Part shown: positions 7,593-15,038 of the stretch, one piece after another | How the letters are laid out: each line of letters starts with the position of its first letter | Position numbering within the stretch: the stretch's first letter is position 1 | Assembly (NCBI GenBank): GCA_964392345.1 | Contig: CAYMPQ010000043.1 | Coordinates: 1-15,040 of the forward strand | DNA: 15,040 nucleotides | Direction: 5' to 3' | From: JAUVXY01 sp964392345 | Lineage (GTDB): Bacteria > Actinomycetota > Humimicrobiia > Humimicrobiales > Humimicrobiaceae | Program-made: the position numbers and the translations under genes | Notes under the pieces: model-generated | Told to the model about the DNA's origin: nothing | The model's input: only the letters and a program-made list of their open reading frames with translations | Database searches by the model: none

Positions 7593-8096
7593 TTAGTGGA
7601 CTATTAACAGCTCACCTGGTTCCAGCAGTGAAATTCCTGCATTCTTTTCTATAATTTCAACCTTTATTATCTTTTCTGGGTTTTTAAGGTCAATTTTTTC
7701 CCTGTCAACAACATCTGTCAGTTTGGCAATCAACTCGTTGAAATCATACTTATCATAGTGCCTTTTTTCCAGATCCATTTTCCACTTTTCATCTGTCTTG
7801 ATTTTTGGAACCAGGGATTTTATTGCCTTCCGCATATCGGATATTTCTGATGTAACCCACTTTTCTATTGGAATGTATCGGAAAGTTTTGCCAAAAAGCT
7901 CTCTGTTTTTCTTGGATATCGCCCTTAGCTTTCTAACAACTTCTTTGGGTTTTGAGACGTCTATCATGAAAATGCCGTTATGTTTTGATTCTAAGAATTT
8001 TGGCTTTGCCCCTGTCTCTTTTATCAGGTTTTCAACTTTTTCTCTGCTGCTTTCAATGTGAGCCGGATCGTATGTCACAATAAGTTTTACATTCAT
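7593..8096 (-). CDS. THUMP-domain protein of archaeal Tan1-like type
   Basis: This 167-residue protein looks like the small archaeal-type THUMP proteins related to yeast Tan1, which bind tRNA and assist N4-acetylation of cytidine by an acetyltransferase partner. Seen features are the start MNVKLIVTYDPAH, a middle block FRYIPIEKWVTSEI, and the THUMP signature DEKWKMDLEKRHYDKYDF followed by LKNPEKIIKVEII and GISLLEPGELL. A start 18 bases further upstream is possible in frame, but AGGAGGT (plus-strand 8104-8110) lies inside that extension and sits 8 bases before ATG 8096, so 8096 is chosen. No acetyltransferase is encoded in the window. Related proteins are mainly known from archaea, so transfer is plausible. 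The exact substrate is inferred. Confidence 0.82.
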   Translation of the reverse strand: MNVKLIVTYDPAHIESSREKVENLIKETGAKPKFLESKHNGIFMIDVSKPKEVVRKLRAISKKNRELFGKTFRYIPIEKWVTSEISDMRKAIKSLVPKIKTDEKWKMDLEKRHYDKYDFNELIAKLTDVVDREKIDLKNPEKIIKVEIIEKNAGISLLEPGELLIVH

Positions 8097-8104
8097 TGCA
8101 AATA

Positions 8105-8110
8105 CCTCCT
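8105..8110 (-). promoter_or_regulatory. Ribosome binding site of the THUMP gene
   Basis: AGGAGG on the minus strand stands 8 bases before the ATG at 8096. It decides that start over the in-frame ATG at 8114, which would place the site inside the coding region. Confidence 0.8.
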
Positions 8111-8275
8111 GCATAATACGATAATGATGTAATTATACCAGTTAATGAGATTTTTAAACAGCTATCCTGCAGGGGTTGTTTAAGATATTTATTTTACTTT
8201 TAAAGGACTACAAAATATAATTACCTTTAAACCTTAATTAATAGAAAGAAATATTAAGTAAAGGGGTGCAATAAG

Positions 8276-9742
8276 TTGGATAATTCAAAACCATTAAAAA
8301 GATCAAAATATCTGCTCCTTCTGTTTGGGCTTATAGTCGGAGTGTTTTTTGATATCTTGTTTTATAATAAGACATTAGGCATTTCATATCCTATTTTTAT
8401 TGTTGTACTATTTCTTATTTTTTTTATCAGCATGCAAAGTTCTAAAATCCATGTAAATAAAAGGGCATGGATTCTTGCAGTTCCAATACTTGTGCTTTCT
8501 ACAACATTTTGCCTTTATTCAAATACGGTGCTTAAGGCCTTAAATTATTTAATAATTCCTGTTTTGGTGATTGTTTTATCTATACTTGTATCAGGCATAA
8601 ATAAAGCTAATTGGTCCGATTTCAGATTTATAGCGGATATAGCTAAGAGAGTATTTGTTCCATTCGGAAGTATCCATAAGCCGTTTATAACTTTTTTTAA
8701 AATGGTTGGCTTGGATACAAAAGATAATAAAAAGGCTGTGGCACTTAAGATTCTTGCAGGGGTTGTTATTTCTATACCTATTTTAATTGTAGTCATATTG
8801 CTTCTTTCTTCAGCAGACATTGTATTTAAGAATCTTTTTATAAATATTCCGCTTGCGAAAATTATTAAACATGCAGCAGTTATTCTTGCAGTTTCAATTT
8901 ATTCATTTTCCTTTATATTTAGCATATTTAAGACAAGGAAACAAAATAAAAATAATATGTATGGCAGGATAAAATGGAAGTTATTTTTAGATCCTATAGT
9001 TTTGCTAACCATACTGTCACTTCTAAATATTGTATATATTACATTTACAGTAATTCAATTTGCCTATCTATTTGGAGGTAATTCTTTTATGCTTCCATCT
9101 TCTTTCACATACGCAGAATATGCAAGGAGGGGGTTTTTTGAGCTTATAGCGGTAGCAATTATTAATTTTGGAATACTACTTTTCAGTATTACTTTTGTAA
9201 AAAAAGAAAGCAGGAAAGCTAATGCAGTAATTAATGCTTTTTTATCAGCTATTGCTGTTTTTACATTTGTACTGCTTATTTCTGCATTTTACAGAATGGC
9301 ATTGTATGAGATGGCATATGGATACACATATCTAAGAATTTTTGTACAGGCGTTTATGATATTGTTATTTGTTCTTTTTATAATAAATCTTGCGTATATA
9401 TGGTACAGGAGGCTTCCAATTATAAAATTGTACATACTATGTTCTCTGATTATATATATAACTCTTAATTTCGCTAATGTTGATGCAATAATTGCAAGAA
9501 ATAATATAAATAGATACTATAGTACAGAAGAAATTGATGTGGGCTATTTAACCATGCTTTCGTATGATGCTATCCCGGAAATGACAAGGCTCCTTAAATC
9601 AGAGGATAAAGAAATTGTAAATGCTGTGAATGATTATTTTGAGAAAGAAAAGAAAATACTTTCCGAACAAGATCAATGGCAGAGTTATAACTTTTCTAAA
9701 ATTAAGGCGCAAAAAGTTCTTGATAAATATATTAATCAATGA
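8276..9742 (+). CDS. DUF4173/DUF4153-like polytopic membrane protein
   Basis: This 488-residue protein has about eleven hydrophobic segments (roughly 12-30, 38-52, 64-82, 88-106, 158-178, 197-217, 238-263, 285-307, 318-338, 353-373, 383-401) and a soluble C-terminal tail. The block SFTYAEYARRGFFELIAVA (276-294) and the post-membrane IDVGYLTMLSYDAIPEM (420-436) are typical of the DUF4173 family, whose function is not established. A TTG codon is used as start, preceded by AAGGGGTG; an ATG start at this end is absent. TATAAT at 8216-8221 could be its -10 box. No partner gene suggests a pathway: the flanking genes are a convergent-side THUMP gene upstream and a separately led flavodoxin downstream. 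Confidence 0.82.
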   Translation: MDNSKPLKRSKYLLLLFGLIVGVFFDILFYNKTLGISYPIFIVVLFLIFFISMQSSKIHVNKRAWILAVPILVLSTTFCLYSNTVLKALNYLIIPVLVIVLSILVSGINKANWSDFRFIADIAKRVFVPFGSIHKPFITFFKMVGLDTKDNKKAVALKILAGVVISIPILIVVILLLSSADIVFKNLFINIPLAKIIKHAAVILAVSIYSFSFIFSIFKTRKQNKNNMYGRIKWKLFLDPIVLLTILSLLNIVYITFTVIQFAYLFGGNSFMLPSSFTYAEYARRGFFELIAVAIINFGILLFSITFVKKESRKANAVINAFLSAIAVFTFVLLISAFYRMALYEMAYGYTYLRIFVQAFMILLFVLFIINLAYIWYRRLPIIKLYILCSLIIYITLNFANVDAIIARNNINRYYSTEEIDVGYLTMLSYDAIPEMTRLLKSEDKEIVNAVNDYFEKEKKILSEQDQWQSYNFSKIKAQKVLDKYINQ

Positions 9743-9920
9743 GTACTATGATTAAATATAAACCAATATCAAATTTAATTTTAAGCTTATGTCCTTTGAA
9801 TTCAGAATTCGTGATTTTTCCAATCACAATTTATTCTGATTGTGTAACTTGACTGCCTGAATGTAGCATTAGTTTTATAAAAGAGAAAAATCATACTTTT
9901 GTAAAAGGAGGGATAGTCTG

Positions 9921-10397
9921 ATGAAAACTTTAATAGCTTATGCATCAAGATATGGCTGTACTGAAAAATGTTCTAAAAAACTGGCAGAACTGGTCTCAGG
10001 CGATGTTGAAATTGTTAATTTAAAAGTTAACCCTGGTATAGATATAGAAGGGTACGATACTATAATAATCGGGGGATCAATTGCAATTGGTAAAATAAAT
10101 AGCGAGGTAAAGAAATTTTGCAGTGCTAATCTGTCCAGCTTGCTGCAAAAAAGGATCGGACTTTTTATATGTGCCGGGGCTGCTGATAAAGCAGAGGAAG
10201 AACTGAAAAATAATTTCCCAAAAGAGCTTGTAAGTCGTGCAGCCGCAACAGGCTATTTTGGATATGCGGTCAATTTTGAAAAATTAAATTTTGCGCTAAG
10301 GGCAATAATGAGAAAGATGAGTAAGACTGATAAAAGCTTTTCTAAAATCTCTGAGGACAATATTTCCAAATTTGCTTCTGAAATCAGTAGCAGGTGA
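9921..10397 (+). CDS. Flavodoxin-domain protein, HemG-like
   Basis: This is a 158-residue FMN-binding flavodoxin of the group that includes the menaquinone-dependent protoporphyrinogen oxidase HemG. The phosphate-binding loop is at the N-terminus (YASRYGCTEKC, residues 7-17; S9 to T14), and the second loop reads IIIGGSIAIGKINSEVKKF. The end differs from HemG and there are no haem genes nearby, so a general electron-transfer or thiol-linked redox role is as likely; C13 and C17 lie beside the FMN loop. The start is secure: AAGGAGGG (9905-9912) stands 8 bases before ATG 9921. TTGACT at 9849-9854 with the TTTTATAA stretch (9873-9880) may be its promoter. The HAD gene follows within 64 bases, so they likely form an operon. 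Confidence 0.83.
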   Translation: MKTLIAYASRYGCTEKCSKKLAELVSGDVEIVNLKVNPGIDIEGYDTIIIGGSIAIGKINSEVKKFCSANLSSLLQKRIGLFICAGAADKAEEELKNNFPKELVSRAAATGYFGYAVNFEKLNFALRAIMRKMSKTDKSFSKISEDNISKFASEISSR

Positions 10398-10460
10398 TAT
10401 TTGTTGATGTTGTATCCAAAAAGAGCATTTGTAAAAAAACAAATGAAGAGGCGATTTATC

Positions 10461-11252
10461 ATGATAAAGCTTATAGCAATGGATCTTGCAGGAACTTTGC
10501 TTGACAATAATTTTGAGCTTCAGGATTTTAACAGGGAAGCACTGGCAGCAGCACATAAAAAAGGTATAACCATAGTACTGGCTACAGGGAAACTAATTTA
10601 TTCAATTTTACCAATAATTGAATCTATAGGTTTAAAATCACCACAAATAACCTGTTTTGGGGCAACTGTTATCACAGGTGATTTAAAAATATTGGATTCT
10701 GATAAAATATGCCCCAAAGATTATCTTGGAGCGGTAAAGACAGTAAGAGAAAATGGCTATAATCCCATGGTTACCCTGGAAGATAATAAGATTTATTATG
10801 ATAAAGAAGATGGTGCAATAGGTCTGATGAAAAAATCAGGGGAAAAAATATTAAAAGTTGACAGCATAGAAGATGGTGATTTCTCAAAAAAGGTGGTTTC
10901 TATAAGTATTATAACCGGAAAGGATGACTTACTGTATAAATGCCTGGTTAAAAAATTTTCAAGCAAAATGCAAATTATGAAACCGGCGGAGCAGTTCATT
11001 AGTATATTAAACCTGGGCGTATCCAAGGGGAAAGCTCTATCGAATATTATGAAGTTACTGAATATGGAGAAAGAAGAGGTGGCAGCATTTGGAGATAGCC
11101 TTAATGATATGAGTATGTTTGATAGAGCGGGTCTTAAAATTGCAGTAAAAAACGCACATCCCGATCTGCTGGCAAAAGCAGATGCAGTAGCAGAGGAAAA
11201 TTACAATAATGGTGTTGGAAAAGCGATATATAAATATATGCTGGAGATCTAA
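10461..11252 (+). CDS. Cof-type HAD-superfamily protein with altered motif I
   Basis: This 263-residue protein belongs to the Cof/class IIB HAD group of small-molecule phosphatases. Motif I is MDLAGTLLD (D8, A10), motif II is LATGK (T42), motif III lysine is in GVSKGKAL (K189), and motif IV is FGDSLNDMSMF (D212, D216). The second aspartate of the usual DxDGT is replaced by alanine; that residue is the general acid/base in HAD phosphatases, while phosphonatases carry DxA. The usual NGA of the cap hinge region is also FGA here. A longer frame with a TTG start at 10401 exists, but ATG 10461 has GAAGAGG 9 bases upstream and begins with the family's typical MIKLIAMD, so it is preferred. Probable operon with the flavodoxin gene. 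Substrate unknown. Confidence 0.86.
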   Translation: MIKLIAMDLAGTLLDNNFELQDFNREALAAAHKKGITIVLATGKLIYSILPIIESIGLKSPQITCFGATVITGDLKILDSDKICPKDYLGAVKTVRENGYNPMVTLEDNKIYYDKEDGAIGLMKKSGEKILKVDSIEDGDFSKKVVSISIITGKDDLLYKCLVKKFSSKMQIMKPAEQFISILNLGVSKGKALSNIMKLLNMEKEEVAAFGDSLNDMSMFDRAGLKIAVKNAHPDLLAKADAVAEENYNNGVGKAIYKYMLEI

Positions 11253-11384
11253 AAGCAAATTCCTATAAATAGTCGAAGATTAAGTCTTCCACCTACAAGA
11301 CGTTTTAAGAAGTCCTTACCTACATTGTCAGGAATATCAAGTTTTATATTATCTAAAACAGCCATGTAATGATATCTCTGTTTA
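11249..11384 (-). pseudogene. Gene remnant cut by the IS1634-type element
   Basis: A minus-strand frame runs from the IS junction to a stop at 11249-11251, converging on the HAD gene with a 4-base overlap. It reads KQRYHYMAVLDNIKLDIPDN and then VGKDFLKRLVGGRLNLRLF. The frame is open into the inverted repeat and stops inside the element, so the ATG at 11365 is probably internal and the upstream part of the gene has been lost. No continuation is found beyond the right end of the element. The composition looks like real coding sequence, but I do not recognise the family. Confidence 0.5.
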
Positions 11385-11407
11385 CTAGCGTGAGTTTATT
11401 ATAAAAT
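11385..11407 (+). repeat. Left terminal inverted repeat of the IS
   Basis: It begins CTAGCGTGAGTTTATTATAA and matches the reverse complement of 13372-13394 in all 23 positions. Confidence 0.95.
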
Positions 11408-11423
11408 ATAATCCAAACCCGGA

Positions 11424-11448
11424 AAAACCCTGTATTTATAAGGGTTTT
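11424..11448 (-). terminator. Terminator of the IS transposase gene
   Basis: AAAACCCT (11424-11431) and AGGGTTTT (11441-11448) form a perfect 8-bp stem with a 9-base loop. On the minus strand the second arm continues into a run of five T. It lies 10 bases after the transposase stop, as expected for an intrinsic terminator. Confidence 0.7.
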
Positions 11449-11457
11449 AAGGGGATA

Positions 11458-13194
11458 CTAATTGTATACACCAACACCATTAAATTTAGGACGATTATTA
11501 TGCAGGTTCTTGATCTCCAGTGCTTCCATTAATATATTTTCAGTAGCGGACATTTCTTCCAATTTATATATCGCTTTAACTGCACCTGGTGTTTTCGATT
11601 CTTCAAGTACTGTAGCAAGCCTTATATTATTTAGAGTATCAAATAGCGTATCTAATGTTCCATTAAATTGAGTGGAAAGCCTTACCCTGCGCCATGCAAT
11701 CGTAGCTAAAAGATACCCTAAAACACAGATAAACATATGAACCCGTATCTTATGATCTGTCCAATGAAACTGCGGTGTTATTGCCAGATGATATGGATTC
11801 TTTAGATTCTTAAAAGCATTCTCTATTTTTGATTGGCCATGGTATGCTCCAATAATTGAAGCAGTGCTCCAGTTGTGTCTGTTTGTCATTATAATCCTAA
11901 AACCCAGGCTGTCTTCTATCTTTTTTAGTAATTTATAATTTATGTGAAACTCTAATATAAATCTTCCATCTGATATCTCTTCAAGTGACCAGTCAATTAC
12001 ATTTTTTACATATTGTCCTTTTATGATACCGGCTACCTCCTCCTCTAAGCTGCCCCGGTCTCTTTTTTTTGCTCTTGGACTAGCAAGACTAATTTTTAGT
12101 TCTTCCAGGCTTTTCTCTACCTTTGAGATAGACTGATAAATTCCTCTTATCCTGCCAGCTTTCAGCTTAGAGGATATAAAGACAACTACGGTCCTTTCCT
12201 CTCCCCAAATTACTTGCTTGTCTCTATAGAACTTTAAGAGGCTACCATTAATATTAATTTCTTTAAAATTACAAGTAGCCTCTTCTATAAGTTTTTTGTG
12301 ATGATAGGGTGTAAGTGCTCCAACGTAGTGCAATTTTAACTTTTCTAATATAGCCAGATTACGTTTGGAATTATTTCCACGGTCAAAAACTATTGTATGT
12401 TTGCCCGGGTCCAGTCCTAACTTTTCCATCCTTTCCTTTATCTTGCCTACAGTCTTTCTAAAAACTACTGAATCGGCCATATTACCATCATAGCTAAGAT
12501 GAAATAGCGGTATCATGTCAGCTTTTGTAACCACCATAGCAAGTCCCACTTGTCTAAGATCATGCCTCTTTTGTTTGTTTCTACCACGTCTTGCAATAGT
12601 AGATTTTATATTTGTGCTGTCTATGTAGGTAAAAAAATTAGTAGTATCAAAAAATAGGCTGTCACTTTCAATACCATATATTTTAAAAACGTTATTTAAG
12701 ATATCAGCTTCTATTTCAGGGATTTTATTTATAGGAAGTGCGTCCATTAAATCCCAGAAATGCTGACTGTCTATCTTAGATAGACTGCATTTTAGAAGAT
12801 ATTGTAAGGTAGTAGTCTTTGCCCAGCTTAACCATCCTCTTTTGCTGGTAGGCATGCAAACTCTGCCAATAGCTGCAAGGGTCAGAGTAATTCCTGCAGT
12901 TAAACTGTTTCTTATTGGTTTACTTGGTGTATACTGCCTTTTTGAGTCTATGTATTTATTTATTATTGCGGCAACATCTAACTTGGAGGCTATTTTAAGC
13001 AGTGCCGAAACTCCGCCATGAGAATAAGATTTTAACCGTATTGTACTTGTTATACCATTAAGTCGCTTAAGAAGACCATCAGCTTTGCCAAGATAAGCAA
13101 GTACTATAGGTCTTGGTTTGCCATTTACTCTTTTTGATTCAACTATATACCAATATTTGTGACCCCTTGATACTTTTGCTTGAATAGTAGCCAT
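11458..13194 (-). CDS. IS1634-family (IS4 group) DDE transposase
   Basis: This 578-residue enzyme cuts and inserts the element's DNA. The catalytic acids are visible as D183 (SLFFDTTNFF), D271 (TIVFDRGNNS) and E458 (YHGQSKIENAFKNLK, the IS4-type YREK-like block with Q in place of the usual R). A long insertion between D271 and E458 is expected for this group. The start ATG 13194 follows AAGGTGG by four bases, and the next gene boundary is the terminal repeat. Length is normal for IS1634 members and no frameshift is present, so it is probably active. The short ORF overlapping its 3' end on the plus strand is not a gene. Confidence 0.95.
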   Translation of the reverse strand: MATIQAKVSRGHKYWYIVESKRVNGKPRPIVLAYLGKADGLLKRLNGITSTIRLKSYSHGGVSALLKIASKLDVAAIINKYIDSKRQYTPSKPIRNSLTAGITLTLAAIGRVCMPTSKRGWLSWAKTTTLQYLLKCSLSKIDSQHFWDLMDALPINKIPEIEADILNNVFKIYGIESDSLFFDTTNFFTYIDSTNIKSTIARRGRNKQKRHDLRQVGLAMVVTKADMIPLFHLSYDGNMADSVVFRKTVGKIKERMEKLGLDPGKHTIVFDRGNNSKRNLAILEKLKLHYVGALTPYHHKKLIEEATCNFKEININGSLLKFYRDKQVIWGEERTVVVFISSKLKAGRIRGIYQSISKVEKSLEELKISLASPRAKKRDRGSLEEEVAGIIKGQYVKNVIDWSLEEISDGRFILEFHINYKLLKKIEDSLGFRIIMTNRHNWSTASIIGAYHGQSKIENAFKNLKNPYHLAITPQFHWTDHKIRVHMFICVLGYLLATIAWRRVRLSTQFNGTLDTLFDTLNNIRLATVLEESKTPGAVKAIYKLEEMSATENILMEALEIKNLHNNRPKFNGVGVYN

Positions 13195-13238
13195 AAATCC
13201 ACCTTTTTAGTGTATACTTAATTATTAATGTCTTATTC

Positions 13239-13267
13239 ATTGTATTGTAATACAGTAGATATGTCAA
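13239..13267 (-). promoter_or_regulatory. Promoter of the IS transposase gene
   Basis: On the minus strand TTGACA (13267-13262) and TACAAT (13244-13239) are separated by 17 bases, close to the sigma-A consensus, 45 bases before the transposase ATG. Two copies of GTGTATAC lie around it (near 13210 and near 13292) and may be transposase or regulator contact sites. Confidence 0.7.
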
Positions 13268-13371
13268 TCATTAATTACTATAATCAGTGTATACAGGATT
13301 TTTTACCATAATAAAGATGGCAACACTTTATACATCAGGCAATTGCAGGTTTGGTGCCCTGTTAAAATTTG

Positions 13372-13394
13372 ATTTTATAATAAACTCACGCTAG
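13372..13394 (-). repeat. Right terminal inverted repeat of the IS
   Basis: The minus strand begins CTAGCGTGAGTTTATTATAA, identical to the left end over 23 bases. Confidence 0.95.
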
Positions 13395-13419
13395 CTACTT
13401 CGAATTTGTCCACTATTAT

Positions 13420-14334
13420 TTATTCTATCATTTCTTGAAATATTACTACCTTAGCAAGATTGTCTTTAGTTAAGGTAATCCCAATTTCTGATCCAATAGG
13501 AATCTGGCCTAAGGTAATCTCCTTGGTATATTCTTTCTCACCTTCTATAGACCTTAGCAATATATTTCTATAAACCTTATAATTTTGAGCCAGTTTAACT
13601 TGGGCTCCTGTTTCCTTCTCATTTGGTTCATTAATTAATTGTTCAATATTTAGTGTATTTTTATTAACATCTATCCCTTTTAAGATAGCGTAAGCAAAAT
13701 ATTCTCCTTTTTGTGGATCTGCCTCAACTTTTATTACATCTTTAGAAGCATCTATTAGCTCAGAATAAATTATCTTATTAACCAAACTTTCATCCGAAAA
13801 ACCCAATCCAATCTCTACTCCCATTGGAACTTCTTTTAACGAAATTTCTTTAGTATATTCCTTCTCACTACTCTCTGATTTTACTACAATAATTCTATAA
13901 ACTTTGTAATCCGTGGCCAGCTTTACCTCGGATCCTATTTCTTTCTCATTGGGTTCATTAATTAACTGTTCTATTTCTAATGTATTGTTATTAAGATTTA
14001 CTCTCTTTAAAATTGCCGCATAGATTCTGCCAGCCCCTGCTTCCAGAGTAGAATCAACATTTTGGTTCTCTTCACTTCCGGCATCTTCAATACCACTACT
14101 TTCAGGTTCATCTTCTTTTCCTATCTCCTCTTCAGTTTCTTCTGGTTCCTGGGATTCCTTGCCTTCAGTCTCCTGCAAAGTTGTCTCTTCCTCTTTTAAT
14201 CCCTCTTCTGAAATTTCTTCTGGCTTTACAATTTCGATACAACTACTAAGAAGAAAGACAGTACAAAAAAGAATCGTAGTTATAACTGATATTAGAACTT
14301 GAAAGCGAATATTACTCTTTCTACTCTTTCCCAC
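13420..14334 (-). CDS. Lipoprotein with acidic linker and duplicated C-terminal domain
   Basis: This is a 304-residue secreted lipoprotein. A basic N-terminus and hydrophobic stretch (11-29) lead to a lipobox, LSSC, with C32 as the acylated residue. Residues 36-100 are a glutamate-rich linker with no predicted fold. The rest consists of two copies of a domain of about 91 residues, 104-194 and 213-304, each with ILK..(D/N)xNxNTLxIEQLINEPNEKE, an NYKVYR or DYKVYR strand, and EKEYTKEI. The period is 109 residues; matching DNA blocks lie 327 bases apart. The pattern suggests a beta-rich ligand- or wall-binding module outside the membrane. I do not recognise the domain family. The right end of the IS is 25 bases from its stop, so the IS inserted close to but not in this gene. 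Confidence 0.82.
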   Translation of the reverse strand: MGKSRKSNIRFQVLISVITTILFCTVFLLSSCIEIVKPEEISEEGLKEEETTLQETEGKESQEPEETEEEIGKEDEPESSGIEDAGSEENQNVDSTLEAGAGRIYAAILKRVNLNNNTLEIEQLINEPNEKEIGSEVKLATDYKVYRIIVVKSESSEKEYTKEISLKEVPMGVEIGLGFSDESLVNKIIYSELIDASKDVIKVEADPQKGEYFAYAILKGIDVNKNTLNIEQLINEPNEKETGAQVKLAQNYKVYRNILLRSIEGEKEYTKEITLGQIPIGSEIGITLTKDNLAKVVIFQEMIE

Positions 14335-14365
14335 TTTATTTTCTTCTTTCTATTGTCATTTTCCA

Positions 14366-14402
14366 AAACTAACTGATTAGTTTCTGCTGAATAATCCAGT
14401 TA
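14366..14402. repeat. Overlapping hairpins upstream of the lipoprotein gene
   Basis: AAACTAA (14366-14372) pairs with TTAGTTT (14377-14383) around a 4-base loop. An alternative pairing of TAACTGATTA (14370-14379) with TAATCCAGTTA (14392-14402), with one bulged base, excludes the first. They lie 32 to 68 bases before the lipoprotein start in its leader. Operator or leader function is a guess. Confidence 0.35.
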
Positions 14403-14455
14403 GCCATAATTATGCAGTATATTTATTAAATTGTAAACTGCGAATTGCTTTACTT

Positions 14456-14498
14456 AAAAAGTATCTGAAACGGTATCGTTGCCTAAAAAAGTATCTGA
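14456..14498. repeat. Iterated 13-bp direct repeats, probable IS end
   Basis: AAAAAGTATCTGA occurs at 14456-14468 and again at 14486-14498, exactly 30 bases apart. Such repeats upstream of a transposase start are typical of transposase binding sites at an IS terminus. They support the reading of the following short frame as a transposase fragment. Confidence 0.55.
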
Positions 14499-14577
14499 GA
14501 ATTATTTAAAAAAATAAGATAGTTTCCCTATATTTAAAGAGAGAATCTTCATTTTTTAAATATAAGGGGTGGAAAGG

Positions 14578-14829
14578 ATGCTGGCAATGAAGCACAGAAG
14601 AGCAGTAACTTTCGAAGTTCAAGATAGATATATAAAAGCTACTAAAAAAGCCATTTTAACCCTGCTATGGGCTCCCTACCCTCCTTTTTCCAAAACTAAT
14701 TACTTGCAAAAGTTATTGAAGTTATTTGAAACTCAGCAGCCTATAATTTATAATAATATTTTACATCATATAAAAGAAGGTCTTATTTTTAGCTTATTAG
14801 TAAAAGTTTATAGGGCTTCACGAAATTAA
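14578..14829 (+). pseudogene. Broken transposase/integrase N-terminus
   Basis: The first residues (MLAMKHRRAVTFEVQDRYIKATKKA) look like the start of an integrase-core transposase of the IS481-like or ISNCY group, in which R(Y)xKASKKEK is followed by ILDEF and a tyrosine-rich helix-turn-helix. Here the likeness stops after KATKKA, and the remaining 58 residues are not family-like, so the gene has been truncated by a deletion or insertion at about 14650. AAGGGG (14564-14569) sits 8 bases before ATG 14578, so the original start signal survives. A product is unlikely to be functional. Confidence 0.5.
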
Positions 14830-15038
14830 AAATTCGGGAGGAAACTTTTAACAAACCGAATTTTGTCAGGTTCTTTGACAAACGAGGAAAAATAGGCAAT
14901 AGCTAAGACAGTGATATGGGAGATAGTGCAGAGATTTGCCGTAGCAGCAAGGCCTATCACAGAGGGCTTTTGCATAAGGATTGAAAGCAGCCGGGAAAAT
15001 ACCCGCTCACTGCTGCTCCTTCTGTTAAAATCTCTCTT
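14826..15038 (-). CDS. DDE transposase C-terminal part, continues past right edge
   Basis: A minus-strand frame is open from the right edge to the TAA at 14828-14826, giving 70 residues. The block FNRRSSSERVFSRLLSI is the C-terminal region of DDE transposases of the IS4/IS1182-like type, where the second E is catalytic and lies in an RxxxERxxSRLK motif. It is followed by VIGLAATANLCTISHITVLAIAY, the usual hydrophobic helix of that family. The 5' part lies outside the window, so completeness cannot be judged. The SRLL in place of SRLK and short tail are unremarkable. A 9-bp inverted repeat (14829-14837 and 14856-14864) at its 3' end could serve as a terminator. It is on the opposite strand to, and 4 bases overlapping, the neighbouring transposase fragment. 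Confidence 0.72.
   Translation of the reverse strand, partial: KRDFNRRSSSERVFSRLLSILMQKPSVIGLAATANLCTISHITVLAIAYFSSFVKEPDKIRFVKSFLPNF

Larger units (their letters stand above)
11385..13394 (-). mobile_element. Complete IS1634-type insertion sequence
   Basis: The element is about 2.0 kb, holds one full-length DDE transposase gene on the minus strand and is bounded by perfect 23-bp inverted repeats (11385-11407 and 13372-13394). The outermost bases are CTAG at both ends, so the true ends may be a few bases further in. No flanking duplication of 4-8 bases is visible at any plausible end. Promoter, ribosome site and terminator are all inside. Everything needed for movement seems intact. Confidence 0.92.

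Noticed and set aside
7798..8061. Plus-strand open frame within the THUMP gene
   Set aside because: It is antisense to a gene with a clear ribosome site and recognised family blocks.
10253..11258. Minus-strand frames opposite the flavodoxin and HAD genes
   Set aside because: They are shadows of two well-supported plus-strand genes; no ribosome sites or family likeness.
14846..15030. Long-range pairing TTTTAAC/GTTAAAA as an integron attC-like site or structured RNA
   Set aside because: The outer heptamers do not fit RYYYAAC/GTTRRRY, and the stretch is explained by the transposase coding frame on the minus strand.
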